Source: Bacillota bacterium
Lineage (GTDB): Bacteria; Bacillota; Clostridia; Lachnospirales; Lachnospiraceae
Length of the DNA: 51,715 bases
Direction: 5' to 3'
Assembly: GCA_023411225.1 (NCBI GenBank)
Contig: JAEYPA010000120.1
Location: forward strand, 1-51,715
The position numbers and the translations under genes were made by a program. The notes under the pieces were generated by a model. It saw only the letters and a list, made by a program, of their open reading frames with translations, did not search any database and was not told the origin of the DNA. Each line of letters opens with the position of its first letter. Position 1 is the first letter of the stretch. This document shows positions 32,984 to 42,519 of the stretch, in pieces.

Positions 32984-34337
32984 AATTCGTTCTAGATACT
33001 ATAACACTTAACTCCATAGGCATCCACTCTTCTCCTTGCTTTCTATTAATCTTGAGAGTAGTATCTGCCTTATAACTTAGGCCTATAAGTGTATTGTTGT
33101 AGGTGCTCATATTATAAATCTGAACTCCATTAATTTCTAACAGCACATCTCCTTTTTTAACACCTGCCTCAAATGCCGGGGAATTCTCCTCTACCTTGGT
33201 GACATATACACCTTGACTTATACCAAGTTTTGTGGCTTCTTCTGTGCTGATATTATAACACAACATACCAAGATAAAGATTGTCAGCCTGATTAATCATT
33301 TTATCCACGTATGGTTGAATGGAAGCCATTGTTAAGCAGGTATTGAGGTTAGCATTCAAATCAGCAATAAAATTCTCCTTGTGAGTGATAATGCCTAATA
33401 TAGTTCCCTCTTTATCAAGTATAAACCCATTTCCATTATTATTATGAGCAATGGTAGTATTAAACAATTTCACTACTCCATCTGTGATAAAGGCATCATG
33501 CTGATCATTGGAAATGAGCCCGTAGTCTATAGAGTTTGGGTATCCGTTTGGGCTACCTACTGCAATTACGGGTTCTCCTATGCATAATGCAGTTGGATTC
33601 CCTACCTTAGCCACTGCCATTTTAGACACAACATTTTGGTCTAGCTTCTCTAGTCCCAATTTAAGCAGTGCTATTCCCACTTGTCGATTAATTTTGTATA
33701 ATTCACTTTTATAGACTGAACGATCAGAAAACTCTACCATGGTATAGGTTGCTCTATCGACCACATCACTATTTGTTAAAATCAATACTTTCGAGGCATC
33801 CTTATATACGATAATACCAGAGGAATATTTGTCCTCCTGAGCCGGATTGCCCAAAATATCCTTACCATTTCTTACAGCATTTACAGTTACTAGTGCCGGC
33901 CTTACTATACTCTGTACATTCTGAATCTGTGAAAAAAGGTTGGCAATCGAAGTATCCTTTATATCATCTACTTCAGTTTTCTTAGTAGGCTTTGGTGTTG
34001 AAGTAGCAATGGCAGAAGGAGTCTTGGTAGGCTTTAATGTCTTATTTGGTTGTATGGTAACTAGATTATCCGGATTCTCTTTTTTTATAACAATCTGCTT
34101 TTCATTAAGATTAAATATATCAGAAAACATTGGATAGCACACACAAAAAGTTAAGCATGCTACCCCACCAAAGCATACTCCCAAAACTATGGTAAAGACA
34201 AGCTTCTTTAACCTTGTCCTCTTCTTAGGGCGTATAGTCTCTTCGATAAAAGTATACTCTTCTGCCCCATTATCATTTTTATTGTGCTCTACATCAGTTT
34301 CACTAAAATGCTCTTGATTCAATCTGTTATCAGACAT
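32982..34337 (-). CDS. Membrane-anchored HtrA-like protein with PDZ domain; catalytic triad lost
   Basis: 451 residues: cytosolic N-terminus, one membrane helix (LVFTIVLGVCFGGVACLTFC, about 46-65), a Thr/Pro linker (about 97-122), a trypsin-like domain (about 140-345) and a PDZ domain (about 352-448, GVYVTKVEENSPAFEAGVKK). Against HtrA/DegP, the His of TNxHVV is Asp191 (LTNSDVV), the Asp of DLAxLK is Gly221 (GIALLK) and the Ser of GNSGGP is Gly302 (NNNGNGF). All three catalytic residues are therefore absent while the fold is kept. It is probably a binding or sensing pseudoprotease at the envelope. Confidence 0.88.
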   Translation of the reverse strand: MSDNRLNQEHFSETDVEHNKNDNGAEEYTFIEETIRPKKRTRLKKLVFTIVLGVCFGGVACLTFCVCYPMFSDIFNLNEKQIVIKKENPDNLVTIQPNKTLKPTKTPSAIATSTPKPTKKTEVDDIKDTSIANLFSQIQNVQSIVRPALVTVNAVRNGKDILGNPAQEDKYSSGIIVYKDASKVLILTNSDVVDRATYTMVEFSDRSVYKSELYKINRQVGIALLKLGLEKLDQNVVSKMAVAKVGNPTALCIGEPVIAVGSPNGYPNSIDYGLISNDQHDAFITDGVVKLFNTTIAHNNNGNGFILDKEGTILGIITHKENFIADLNANLNTCLTMASIQPYVDKMINQADNLYLGMLCYNISTEEATKLGISQGVYVTKVEENSPAFEAGVKKGDVLLEINGVQIYNMSTYNNTLIGLSYKADTTLKINRKQGEEWMPMELSVIVSRTN

Positions 34338-34523
34338 AAATTACTCCCTTATCCAACATTTTTAGCTTACATATTCATATATTATCATCTAGTTATGAAC
34401 ATTATATGAATAGTTTGTTAACACAAAGAAATTGTTTTATTTTACTGGGAAATCAGTTAAAATATAACTAAATTATATATTTAAAGATTCCCTTATTTCG
34501 TATATGGATGAAAGAAAGGCCGC

Positions 34524-36908
34524 ATGATGAATCAAAAAGTATTACGAACCTTAGAATACAATAAAATAATAACTCAATTATCGGAATATGCCAGTTCTCC
34601 TTTAGGAAAAGAGCTTTGTCATAAGTTGCTTCCAAGTTCAGACATGGTTGAAATCACAAAATTACAGCAGGAAACAGCAGATGCCCTTAGTCGGCTTCTA
34701 AAAAAAGGAAGCCTTTCCTTTCGAGGAGCAAAAGATATTGGGGCCAGTTTAAAACGTCTTGATGTAGGTAGTACGTTAAGTGCAGCTGAGCTCCTTAATA
34801 TCAGTTCTCTACTGGATTGCACGCTACGTGTTAAAGCTTATGGCCGTGGGGGTGATGAGGCGGAGACCTCTGATACTCTTTCTGAACTATTTAATGGCTT
34901 AGAACCTCTTTCCCCCTTAAACAATGAACTTAAGAGATGTATCATTTCTGAGGAGGAAATAAGTGATGATGCCAGTAGTACCCTTAAGAGCATACGCCGC
35001 TCCATTAAGCTAACCGGTGGACAGATTCACGATCAGTTAAATCAGATTGTAAATTCCAGTTCTGGCAGAACCATGCTGATGGATGCAATTATTACCATGA
35101 GAAATGGGCGTTATTGTCTTCCGGTGAGGGCGGAATACCGTTCCAAATTTCCAGGTATGATTCATGATCAATCGTCTAGTGGCTCTACTTTGTTTATTGA
35201 GCCAATGTCAGTGGTAAAGCTCAATAACAGCATACGTGAATATGAGATTAAAGAGGTTGAGGAAATTGAACGAATCTTGGCTGATTTAAGTAATCAGGCA
35301 GGTGAGCAGATTCCTGTTCTTACCTTTAACCTAGAAGCCCTCTCCAATCTGGATTTCATTTTTGCCAGAGCTTATCTTGCAAAACAAATGAAAGCATCTC
35401 AGCCTGAATTTAATCAACATGGCTATATCAATATAAAAAAGGGACGTCACCCACTTATTGACAGTAAAAAAGTTGTCCCTATTGATATTTACCTAGGAAA
35501 AGAATTTCACCTTTTAATAATTACTGGTCCTAATACCGGAGGTAAAACCGTTTCCTTAAAAACCGTTGGATTGTTTACCTTAATGGGACAAGCCGGCTTA
35601 CACATACCTGCATTTGATGGTTCCTCACTAGCTGTTTTTAATGAGGTTTATGCAGATATTGGGGACGAGCAAAGCATTGAACAAAGCCTTAGTACTTTCT
35701 CCTCCCATATGACCAATACCATATCCATCCTGAATCAGGCCGATGCCAATTCCTTGGTACTATTTGATGAGCTTGGGGCAGGAACCGATCCTACCGAGGG
35801 GGCTGCGTTGGCAATGTCTATTCTCTCCTACCTAAAGAAACGACAAGTCCGCACTATGGCTACCACCCACTATAGTGAGCTGAAAGTCTATTCCCTGACC
35901 ACAGAAGGGGTTGAAAATGCCTGTTGCGAATTTTCCGTAGAAACTCTTCAACCTACCTATCGATTATTAATTGGGATTCCTGGAAAGAGTAATGCTTTTG
36001 CCATATCACACAAACTTGGACTTTCCGATACTATAATAGAAGATGCTAAAAATAGAATTACAACCGAGGATAAGAAATTCGAAGATCTTCTGGCAGACTT
36101 AGAAGAAAAACGGGTTACTATTGAAAAAGAGCAGGAGGAAATCAATCGTTACAAGATTGAGACTGCCTCTTTACAAGAAAAATTAAAAGAAAAAAGTGCC
36201 CGAATGGATTCCTCAAGAGAAAGAATTCTTCGAGAAGCTAACGAGGAAGCCAGACGAATATTACAAGAAGCCAAGGACTATGCCGACAACACCATTAAAA
36301 AATATAACAAATGGGCCGGTGAAAGTGGATTAAACAGAGAAATGGAGCAACAGCGTAATGCACTCCGTGATCGTTTGAAAGAAACTGACCAAAACCTGAT
36401 TAAGAAGGCTGGTAACAAAGGTAAAAGATCCAATAAACCTGGAGATTTTAAGCTGGGAGATGCTGTTTTCGTTACCTCCCTAAATCTAAAAGGTACCATA
36501 AGCTCTCTTCCAAATGCAAAGGGCGACTGCTTTGTGCAAATGGGCATTCTTCGCTCCCAAGTCAACATCTCTGATTTAGAGCTTATTGATGAACCTGAAA
36601 TCACCACTCCTAATATGCAAAAAACTGGTAGTGGCAAGATCAAGATGAGTAAAAGCTTTCAGATTAGCCCTGAGCTTAATATTATTGGAAAGACTGTAGA
36701 TGAAGCATTGCCGGTTGTTGAAAAATACCTAGACGATGCCTATCTGGCCCATTTAGCACAGGTTACCATCATTCATGGCCGCGGCACAGGTGCTTTAAAG
36801 AATGCAGTACATGGCTTATTGAAGAGAACAAAGTACGTGAAAGCCTTCCGTGTTGGCGGTTTTGGGGAAGGTGACCACGGTGTGACTATAGTCCAATTTA
36901 AAGAGTAA
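34524..36908 (+). CDS. mutS2: MutS2 endonuclease/ATPase
   Basis: 794 residues. The core domain is followed by an ATPase with Walker A GPNTGGKTVSLKTVG, Walker B LVLFDELGAGTDP and the MutS signature (ATTHYSELK). A long coiled coil follows (about 515-630), a KOW-like segment, and a C-terminal Smr nuclease domain (HGRGTGALKNAVHGLL). In Firmicutes it acts on recombination intermediates and collided ribosomes. ATG 34524 and the next ATG are adjacent. The stop overlaps the hairpin region before the response regulator. Confidence 0.95.
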   Translation: MMNQKVLRTLEYNKIITQLSEYASSPLGKELCHKLLPSSDMVEITKLQQETADALSRLLKKGSLSFRGAKDIGASLKRLDVGSTLSAAELLNISSLLDCTLRVKAYGRGGDEAETSDTLSELFNGLEPLSPLNNELKRCIISEEEISDDASSTLKSIRRSIKLTGGQIHDQLNQIVNSSSGRTMLMDAIITMRNGRYCLPVRAEYRSKFPGMIHDQSSSGSTLFIEPMSVVKLNNSIREYEIKEVEEIERILADLSNQAGEQIPVLTFNLEALSNLDFIFARAYLAKQMKASQPEFNQHGYINIKKGRHPLIDSKKVVPIDIYLGKEFHLLIITGPNTGGKTVSLKTVGLFTLMGQAGLHIPAFDGSSLAVFNEVYADIGDEQSIEQSLSTFSSHMTNTISILNQADANSLVLFDELGAGTDPTEGAALAMSILSYLKKRQVRTMATTHYSELKVYSLTTEGVENACCEFSVETLQPTYRLLIGIPGKSNAFAISHKLGLSDTIIEDAKNRITTEDKKFEDLLADLEEKRVTIEKEQEEINRYKIETASLQEKLKEKSARMDSSRERILREANEEARRILQEAKDYADNTIKKYNKWAGESGLNREMEQQRNALRDRLKETDQNLIKKAGNKGKRSNKPGDFKLGDAVFVTSLNLKGTISSLPNAKGDCFVQMGILRSQVNISDLELIDEPEITTPNMQKTGSGKIKMSKSFQISPELNIIGKTVDEALPVVEKYLDDAYLAHLAQVTIIHGRGTGALKNAVHGLLKRTKYVKAFRVGGFGEGDHGVTIVQFKE

Positions 36909-36909
36909 T

Positions 36910-36940
36910 GTTGCCAGTCACAGTTTCTGTGACTGGCAAC
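36910..36940 (+). other. 14-bp perfect hairpin between mutS2 and the response regulator
   Basis: GTTGCCAGTCACAG-TTT-CTGTGACTGGCAAC lies immediately after the mutS2 stop. There is no T-run, so it is more likely an mRNA-stabilising or attenuating element than a full terminator. It could also be a protein-binding palindrome. Confidence 0.7.
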
Positions 36941-36961
36941 TATCATACAGGAGGATATCAA

Positions 36962-37678
36962 ATGGTAACAAAACAAAAAATACTTATTGTGGATGATGAT
37001 GCTAATATTGCAGAATTAATCTCCCTCTACCTAATTAAGGAGTGCTTTGACACATTAATCGTACATGATGGTGAAGAAGCTTTAAAAAGCTTCTCTACCT
37101 ATGCTCCGGACCTAATCTTACTAGACCTAATGCTGCCTGGAATTGACGGATATGAGGTGTGCCGAGAACTTCGCAAGGTCTCTTCTGTACCAATTATTAT
37201 GTTGTCTGCCAAGGGCGAGATTTTTGACAAGGTATTAGGGTTAGAATTAGGGGCGGATGATTACATGATTAAGCCTTTCGATTCCAAGGAATTAGTCGCT
37301 AGAGTAAAAGCTGTATTACGACGTCTTCATGTGGTACCATCTCAGATTTCTAGCCCTGAGAGCAATCGACCGACCGGTGAATTTGTCGAATATCCAAATC
37401 TTGTGGTAAGTTTGACCAATTATACTGTAATCTGCGATGGCAAGCGGATAGATATGCCACCAAAGGAATTGGAACTATTCTATTTCCTAGCAAGCCACCC
37501 AAATCAAGTCTTCACCAGGGAACAGCTCTTGGACCACATATGGAGCTATGAGTATCTGGGAGATACTCGAACAGTGGATGTACATATTAAGAGATTACGT
37601 GAGAAGATAAAGGATCACTCTGCCTGGTCATTGGTAACAGTGTGGGGAATAGGGTATAAATTTGAAACCAGACTGTAA
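36962..37678 (+). CDS. OmpR-family response regulator
   Basis: 238 residues from ATG 36962, preceded by AGGAGG; the open frame back to 36908 crosses the hairpin and is not used. The receiver domain has the acidic pair D11/D12, phospho-acceptor D55 (LILLDLMLPG), S82 and K104 (MIKPFD). The C-terminal winged helix has TREQLLDHIWSYEYLGDTRT and VDVHIKRLREKIKD. Its partner kinase gene follows after 17 bp. The target genes are unknown. Confidence 0.93.
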   Translation: MVTKQKILIVDDDANIAELISLYLIKECFDTLIVHDGEEALKSFSTYAPDLILLDLMLPGIDGYEVCRELRKVSSVPIIMLSAKGEIFDKVLGLELGADDYMIKPFDSKELVARVKAVLRRLHVVPSQISSPESNRPTGEFVEYPNLVVSLTNYTVICDGKRIDMPPKELELFYFLASHPNQVFTREQLLDHIWSYEYLGDTRTVDVHIKRLREKIKDHSAWSLVTVWGIGYKFETRL

Positions 37679-37695
37679 GGATTGGAAGGGGTAAG

Positions 37696-39108
37696 ATGAA
37701 GCGAACTATTTTTATAAAGTACATATTTTCCTTACTGGCAATTTTTTTAGTACTCTTTGTTGCTACTAATAGTATTGGTAAATCAATGATAAGAAAAGCT
37801 GTCATTGATAAAAAATTATCTCAACTTTGGAGACTGACGGAGACTATCTGTAGTGAATATCAGGATTTATATACAGACGATACCTTTGATCGTGTGGAGA
37901 TGGAAAAACACCTAAACGCAGTGTCCTCCCTAAGTGATTCCCGCATATGGGTTACGAATTCTAACGGTCTTATTCAGGTAGACTCCTATGGTGAAATCCT
38001 TTCAGGCAAAATGAATGTATCTTTTCTAGATCCTAGGCTTTTAAGCTATCAGACCAAGGCAGGCTTAGTTTTTAACTCCTATTTTGAAGGCCCTACCATG
38101 GTGGCAGTAAGTAGCATAATCAACAACCTTTCTCCCAAAGGATATGTTCTTGTATTTATGTCGGAAAATGAGATGGATGGCATAATTATCGGCATAACCA
38201 ACACACTAAATATCTTTATTTTACTCTTTGGAATTGCCTTATTATTGGTTCTAGCAGCGATTTATCTGTTTACCATAAGACCTTTACACAAAGTGATTAG
38301 AGCAGCAAAGGAATATGGAGTCGGTCATTTTGATCAACCTATCCAGATGAAAACTCATGATGAATTCGATGAGCTCGTCTCAACTATTAATTTTATGGGT
38401 TCAGAGATAAACAGCTTGGATGAGTATCAGAAGAAATTTGTGGCCAATATCAGCCACGACTTTAGAAGTCCATTAACCTCTATAAAAGGCTATGCAGAGG
38501 CTATTTTAGATGGAACCATCCCCTATGAGAGTCAGAACAAATATATTGATATCATTCTATTTGAAACAGATCGTCTAAATAAGCTTACCAATAATCTGCT
38601 GACTCTAAATAGCTATGAACGAAATGGAGCAATGCTTAATATAACATCCTTTGACATTAATAAAGTGATAAAAAAGACCATTGCAACCTTTGAAGGAACT
38701 TGTGCAAAGAAAAAGCTTACTTTCAATCTGGTATTTTCAGAAAAGGAACTTTACGTGAACGCCGATATAGATAAGATTCAACAAGTTTTATACAATCTGA
38801 TTGATAACGCCATCAAATTCAGCAACAGTAATAATCGTATCAAGATAAGTACCTCTGAAAAGGGAGAGAAAGTTTTTATTGCCGTGAAGGATTATGGGAT
38901 TGGTATTCCAAAGGATAGTATCAAAAAGATATGGGATCGCTTTTATAAGACAGATTCTTCTCGAGGAAAAGACAAAAAAGGGACAGGCCTTGGCCTGTCC
39001 ATAGCAAAAGAAATTATTACCAAACACAATGAGAATATAAATGTCATTAGTACAGAAGGGGTAGGAACGGAATTCATCTTTTCCCTCCCACATACTGAGG
39101 AAGAGTAA
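37696..39108 (+). CDS. Sensor histidine kinase
   Basis: 470 residues. There are two membrane helices (about 9-25 and 167-193) around an extracytoplasmic PAS-like sensor (about 30-165), then HAMP (about 195-245). The phospho-acceptor is H254 in FVANISHDFRSPLTSI. The ATP-binding domain has N-box QVLYNLIDNAIKFS, G1 KDYGIGIP and G2 KGTGLGLS. It pairs with the OmpR-type regulator upstream. The HDFRSP H-box variant is common in Clostridia. The signal is unknown. Confidence 0.93.
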   Translation: MKRTIFIKYIFSLLAIFLVLFVATNSIGKSMIRKAVIDKKLSQLWRLTETICSEYQDLYTDDTFDRVEMEKHLNAVSSLSDSRIWVTNSNGLIQVDSYGEILSGKMNVSFLDPRLLSYQTKAGLVFNSYFEGPTMVAVSSIINNLSPKGYVLVFMSENEMDGIIIGITNTLNIFILLFGIALLLVLAAIYLFTIRPLHKVIRAAKEYGVGHFDQPIQMKTHDEFDELVSTINFMGSEINSLDEYQKKFVANISHDFRSPLTSIKGYAEAILDGTIPYESQNKYIDIILFETDRLNKLTNNLLTLNSYERNGAMLNITSFDINKVIKKTIATFEGTCAKKKLTFNLVFSEKELYVNADIDKIQQVLYNLIDNAIKFSNSNNRIKISTSEKGEKVFIAVKDYGIGIPKDSIKKIWDRFYKTDSSRGKDKKGTGLGLSIAKEIITKHNENINVISTEGVGTEFIFSLPHTEEE

Positions 39109-39139
39109 GGCTCTGGGCTGTGGTTATGCAAAACCCAGC

Positions 39140-39643
39140 CTAAGGCCGTTCATTCCAATTATGGTGATGAAGTTGTCCCATAAGCCTCATATGATCAAAA
39201 TTGTGTTGTCTAAGTGCCTCGTATAATACAATAGCTACAGAGTTGCTTAAATTAAGGGAACGAATCTCTCCAATCATTGGAATACGAATAGAGGTTTCCT
39301 TATAATCTAAGAGAATCTCCTCTGGAATGCCAGCACTCTCCTTCCCAAACATAATATACGCATCCTCTTCATAGGATACCTCAGTATATACATGTTGAGC
39401 CTTCGTTGTAGCCATGTATAGTTTTGCTTTAGGGTTTTTCTCTAAAAATTCATTAAAATCTGTATACACTGTCACATCCAGCCGGTCCCAGTAATCCAGT
39501 CCGGCTCTTTTTATTTGTTTTTCATCCAGTCGAAATCCTAAAGGCTCAATCAGATGAAGTCTTGCTCCCGCCGCTACACAGGTTCTTCCTATGTTGCCTG
39601 TATTGGCTGGTATCTCAGGCTCCAGCAATACTATATTTAACAT
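39140..39643 (-). CDS. trmL: tRNA (cytidine/uridine-34-2'-O)-methyltransferase TrmL
   Basis: 167 residues. It is a small SPOUT methyltransferase with N-terminal LEPEIPANTGNIGRTC and the knot region FGKESAGIPEEIL ... RIPMIGEIRSLNLSNSVAIV. It modifies the wobble position of tRNA(Leu). The stop is 31 bp from the kinase stop on the other strand, with a G/C-rich hairpin between. Confidence 0.93.
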   Translation of the reverse strand: MLNIVLLEPEIPANTGNIGRTCVAAGARLHLIEPLGFRLDEKQIKRAGLDYWDRLDVTVYTDFNEFLEKNPKAKLYMATTKAQHVYTEVSYEEDAYIMFGKESAGIPEEILLDYKETSIRIPMIGEIRSLNLSNSVAIVLYEALRQHNFDHMRLMGQLHHHNWNERP

Positions 39644-39666
39644 ATTTGTTTCCTCTTTTCCAAATC

Positions 39667-40650
39667 CTATTTCACTTTATATAGCTCATCACATTTTGGA
39701 GGTTCTAAAAACCTTCTCTCCTCTTCATTGATGACAACACGGTCATTGCTCTTCGTTACTTTACCGATAATAGTAGCTGGAATTCCTTCCCGTTCCAAAG
39801 CCTGTACTAGCTCTCTTCCACGGAAGGTACCCATCAGCATAGAGCCACTGGAAATTAACAGGTAAGGATTTAAATCGTAGAACTCGCATATCTCCACTGT
39901 TTCTTGCTTAATAGGGATGCTCTTAAGCTCAACCTCAAGACCTACATTAGAAGCCACTGCAATCTCCCAAAGAGCTCCATATACTCCACCCTCTGTCACA
40001 TCATGCATGCTGGTTACCTCATAGTCTTTTCCAATTCTAGCTTCCTTTACCACAGAAATATTGTTGATAAAATCCTTGGCTCCTGCTAGGAAGTCTCTGG
40101 TATATCTGGAAAGAAGCTCTTCCTCTTTTGCCTTAGCTATAATAGCTGTGCCTTCCAATCCTGCCCATTTGGTCATAACAAGGTCCTGTCCAGGTTGTAA
40201 ACCAGAGGTGGTCACCATATCTTCCCTCGTCAGCCTCCCTATCCCTGTTATGCTGGCAATGGGCTGGTTCACCGCTTTCGTTACCTCTGTATGTCCGCCC
40301 ATAATCTCGATATCCAGTTCCTTACAAGAAGCCTCCATCTCTGTCATAATTTCCTTTAAGGTCTGTTCTGTGGTTTCTTCAGGTAAAAGCAATGTAACCA
40401 TAATTCCAATCATCTCTGCCCCACTGGACGCGATATCATTGGCCGTAATATGAGCAGCCAGGCGCCCCACATCTTGTACAGTACCTGTAATAGGATCGGT
40501 AGATAAAACAATTATCTCAGATCCAGTAGTATCAATGTAGGAACAATCTTCTCCCACATTTGGACGAATTAAGACCTCATTGCGTCTGTGGTGAATTTGC
40601 TTGAATACAGAACGCTTTAATACGGTCTCTGGTATCTTTCCTATCTTCAT
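39667..40650 (-). CDS. AIR synthase-related (HypE/ThiL-like) protein
   Basis: 327 residues from ATG 40650 with GAGGTG upstream; an ATG 12 nt earlier overlaps the RBS. The PurM-like N-terminal domain has STDPITGTVQDVGRLAAHIT, then ANDIASSGAEMIGIMVTLLL. The C-terminal domain has SMHDVTEGGVYGALWEI, the glycine-rich ATP-phosphate site. No Hyp cluster is nearby, so hydrogenase maturation is not implied. A phosphotransfer or ATP-dependent cyclo-ligase-type reaction is the family theme. The substrate is unknown. Confidence 0.87.
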   Translation of the reverse strand: MKIGKIPETVLKRSVFKQIHHRRNEVLIRPNVGEDCSYIDTTGSEIIVLSTDPITGTVQDVGRLAAHITANDIASSGAEMIGIMVTLLLPEETTEQTLKEIMTEMEASCKELDIEIMGGHTEVTKAVNQPIASITGIGRLTREDMVTTSGLQPGQDLVMTKWAGLEGTAIIAKAKEEELLSRYTRDFLAGAKDFINNISVVKEARIGKDYEVTSMHDVTEGGVYGALWEIAVASNVGLEVELKSIPIKQETVEICEFYDLNPYLLISSGSMLMGTFRGRELVQALEREGIPATIIGKVTKSNDRVVINEEERRFLEPPKCDELYKVK

Positions 40651-40670
40651 ATTACACCTCATCTAGTCAG

Positions 40671-40711
40671 AAAAAGGCTATCGCACCAAGAGCATCTTGG
40701 GTACAACAGCC
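40671..40711 (-). terminator. Terminator of the VanW gene
   Basis: On the minus strand GGCTGTTGTACCCAAGA pairs with TCTTGGTGCGATAGCC and is followed by TTTTT (40675-40671). It lies between the VanW stop and the AIR synthase-like start. Confidence 0.75.
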
Positions 40712-40751
40712 GATCTCTGTTATATTTGTATAGATAAATTTATTTATTCAC

Positions 40752-42383
40752 TTATTCTTGGTCAGCCTGTCCACCATCACCAGACGAGTTTTGGGAATCT
40801 CCTGTGCTAGTCTCAGGTGCTGGTTGGGTGCTGCCAGGTTTTGTTACGCCATTTGGTTTTGTATCCTGGCTTGGTTTTGTATCCTGACTTGGTTTTGTAT
40901 CCTGACTTGGTTTTGTTTCTGGCTTTGTTGTTGGTTTCTCTGGCACCGTTGGCTTTTCGTCATCATTTGTGCCATTTGGATCTGCTGTTGCTGATGGAGA
41001 AGGACTCTCTGTCTCCTTTGGTTTCGTTCCAATGGTCACATATCTAGGTGTCGCACGGTAGGAGCTAAAGTTAATCTCTTCCTTACTCACCTGCTTACCA
41101 TTTATATATACAATCTTATATAAATAAGCCTTATATCCTGTATGAGCAGTCTGGGTAACCTCTTTATAATCTGTGTCCTTAGTTTCATCCTCAGTAACAA
41201 CCTCTTTACCAGGCTTGATTACCTGCACAACGTCATTTACATACTCAACTCTACGATTGTCTGGTCTTGTCTCTTGTCCGTATACCTTAAAGGTAATGGA
41301 TTTACCACTGGTGTAGCCTTCTATATAAACAGGAACATCTGTGTTATTCTTAAACTTCAGATCCTTGTAAGGCTGTGTAGTTCCACCTGCAACAGCTGCA
41401 TCAAAGGCTGGTTTTACATAGTCTACAATCATGGAGTGATTGGAACGCTCTACGATCTGTAGCTCTGATTGTAAGAGAGCATTATATAATGTAGTACTTA
41501 CCTGACAAACGCCTCCACCAATACTGGATACTACTTGACCGTTCTCGTAAGCTCCGCCTTCTCTCCATCCATTCTGCTTAGTAAATGGAGCAAAATGTGC
41601 ATAGGCAGAGAATGTCTCTCCAGGAGCAACTACAGTGCCAGAAATCAATGTCGCTCCATTGTTGATATTAGAAGAACGGTTATAGGATGAACCTCTATAG
41701 TTAGTGGTTGCTGTACCAAGTAAATCCTTACATAGCAAAGCCTTTTCCTTCGTAATAGCAGGCTCTAAGGTTGTTATTACGGCATCCAAAGTAACATCAT
41801 TTTTATCCCATTTTTGTCCAACTGCTTCAAGAAGAAGTTTCTTAGTTGCCTCCACATCTGTTCCTATTCCGGTCTGGGAATCAGTTACCTTAAAAGAACT
41901 ACCAGTCTTTTTTATGGTTGCACTCTTTGCTTCCTGATCATATTCTGAACATTTTTTTAATACATTATCTACCTTTGCTTCATCTATCTTAAACTCCAGA
42001 TTAAACACAAGCTTATCATTTTCAATGTCCTTCAATTGTTTATATCGCTTAATTAAGTTACCTGATTTTCCAACTGATAAGGCCTGTTCTACATAATCAC
42101 TAACTTCAGCTGAACATCCCAATTCTTTCATAGTAGTCTCAACTGAATGGTCTGCAACATTTATCGTAACCTTCTTATTCTGTAATGATGTTATGTAGTC
42201 ATTAACAGCTGCTTGGGCTTGTTCTTTTGTCATATTGCCTACATCAATTGTATCAATATAAACACCATTGCAAATAATGTTATTATCCACATCTGCAAAT
42301 GTTCCTAAGCCCATGGCTCCAATAATAGTAACAAGCGCCAAAGTCGTCAGCACCAAGATAAAATACTTACTTCTTTTTCTCAT
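40752..42383 (-). CDS. VanW-family cell-wall protein with G5-like domain
   Basis: 543 residues. An N-terminal membrane anchor or signal (YFILVLTTLALVTIIGAMGL) leads to two peptidoglycan-binding-like units (about 45-205, YVEQALSVGKSG, TEKEALLC). A VanW domain follows (about 225-350, ATTNYRGSSYNRSSNINNGA, IGGGVCQVSTTLYNALL), then a G5-like segment (about 375-455) and a Ser/Thr/Pro/Asp tail with a KPSQDT hexapeptide in tandem. It is probably an extracellular wall-associated protein. A TTGATA-16-TACAAT promoter precedes it. Confidence 0.92.
   Translation of the reverse strand: MRKRSKYFILVLTTLALVTIIGAMGLGTFADVDNNIICNGVYIDTIDVGNMTKEQAQAAVNDYITSLQNKKVTINVADHSVETTMKELGCSAEVSDYVEQALSVGKSGNLIKRYKQLKDIENDKLVFNLEFKIDEAKVDNVLKKCSEYDQEAKSATIKKTGSSFKVTDSQTGIGTDVEATKKLLLEAVGQKWDKNDVTLDAVITTLEPAITKEKALLCKDLLGTATTNYRGSSYNRSSNINNGATLISGTVVAPGETFSAYAHFAPFTKQNGWREGGAYENGQVVSSIGGGVCQVSTTLYNALLQSELQIVERSNHSMIVDYVKPAFDAAVAGGTTQPYKDLKFKNNTDVPVYIEGYTSGKSITFKVYGQETRPDNRRVEYVNDVVQVIKPGKEVVTEDETKDTDYKEVTQTAHTGYKAYLYKIVYINGKQVSKEEINFSSYRATPRYVTIGTKPKETESPSPSATADPNGTNDDEKPTVPEKPTTKPETKPSQDTKPSQDTKPSQDTKPNGVTKPGSTQPAPETSTGDSQNSSGDGGQADQE
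40855..40916. repeat. 18-nt tandem repeat in the VanW gene
   Basis: The unit GGTTTTGTATCCTGACTT occurs three times (40855, 40873, 40891; the first has one change) plus a partial fourth. On the coding strand it encodes Lys-Pro-Ser-Gln-Asp-Thr. It is a candidate for copy-number variation by slippage. Confidence 0.85.
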
Positions 42384-42415
42384 TGCTTTCTATCCCCTTT
42401 AAACTTCATTGTATT

Positions 42416-42443
42416 ATTGTAACACATTTCATAAAATTATCAA
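42416..42443 (-). promoter_or_regulatory. Promoter of the VanW gene
   Basis: TTGATA (42443-42438) and TACAAT (42421-42416) on the minus strand are spaced by 16 bp, about 30 bp from ATG 42383. Confidence 0.6.
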
Positions 42444-42519
42444 GCTGTCATACTGAATTGACATCTTTACGCATTTTATGTATATTTACAATATACATAA
42501 CTTTTTCTTATGCAACTTT

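Noticed and set aside
39110..39141. G/C-rich hairpin between the kinase and trmL stops
   Set aside because: The stem is moderate and lacks a T-run on either side. It may help convergent termination but is too weak to list as a terminator.
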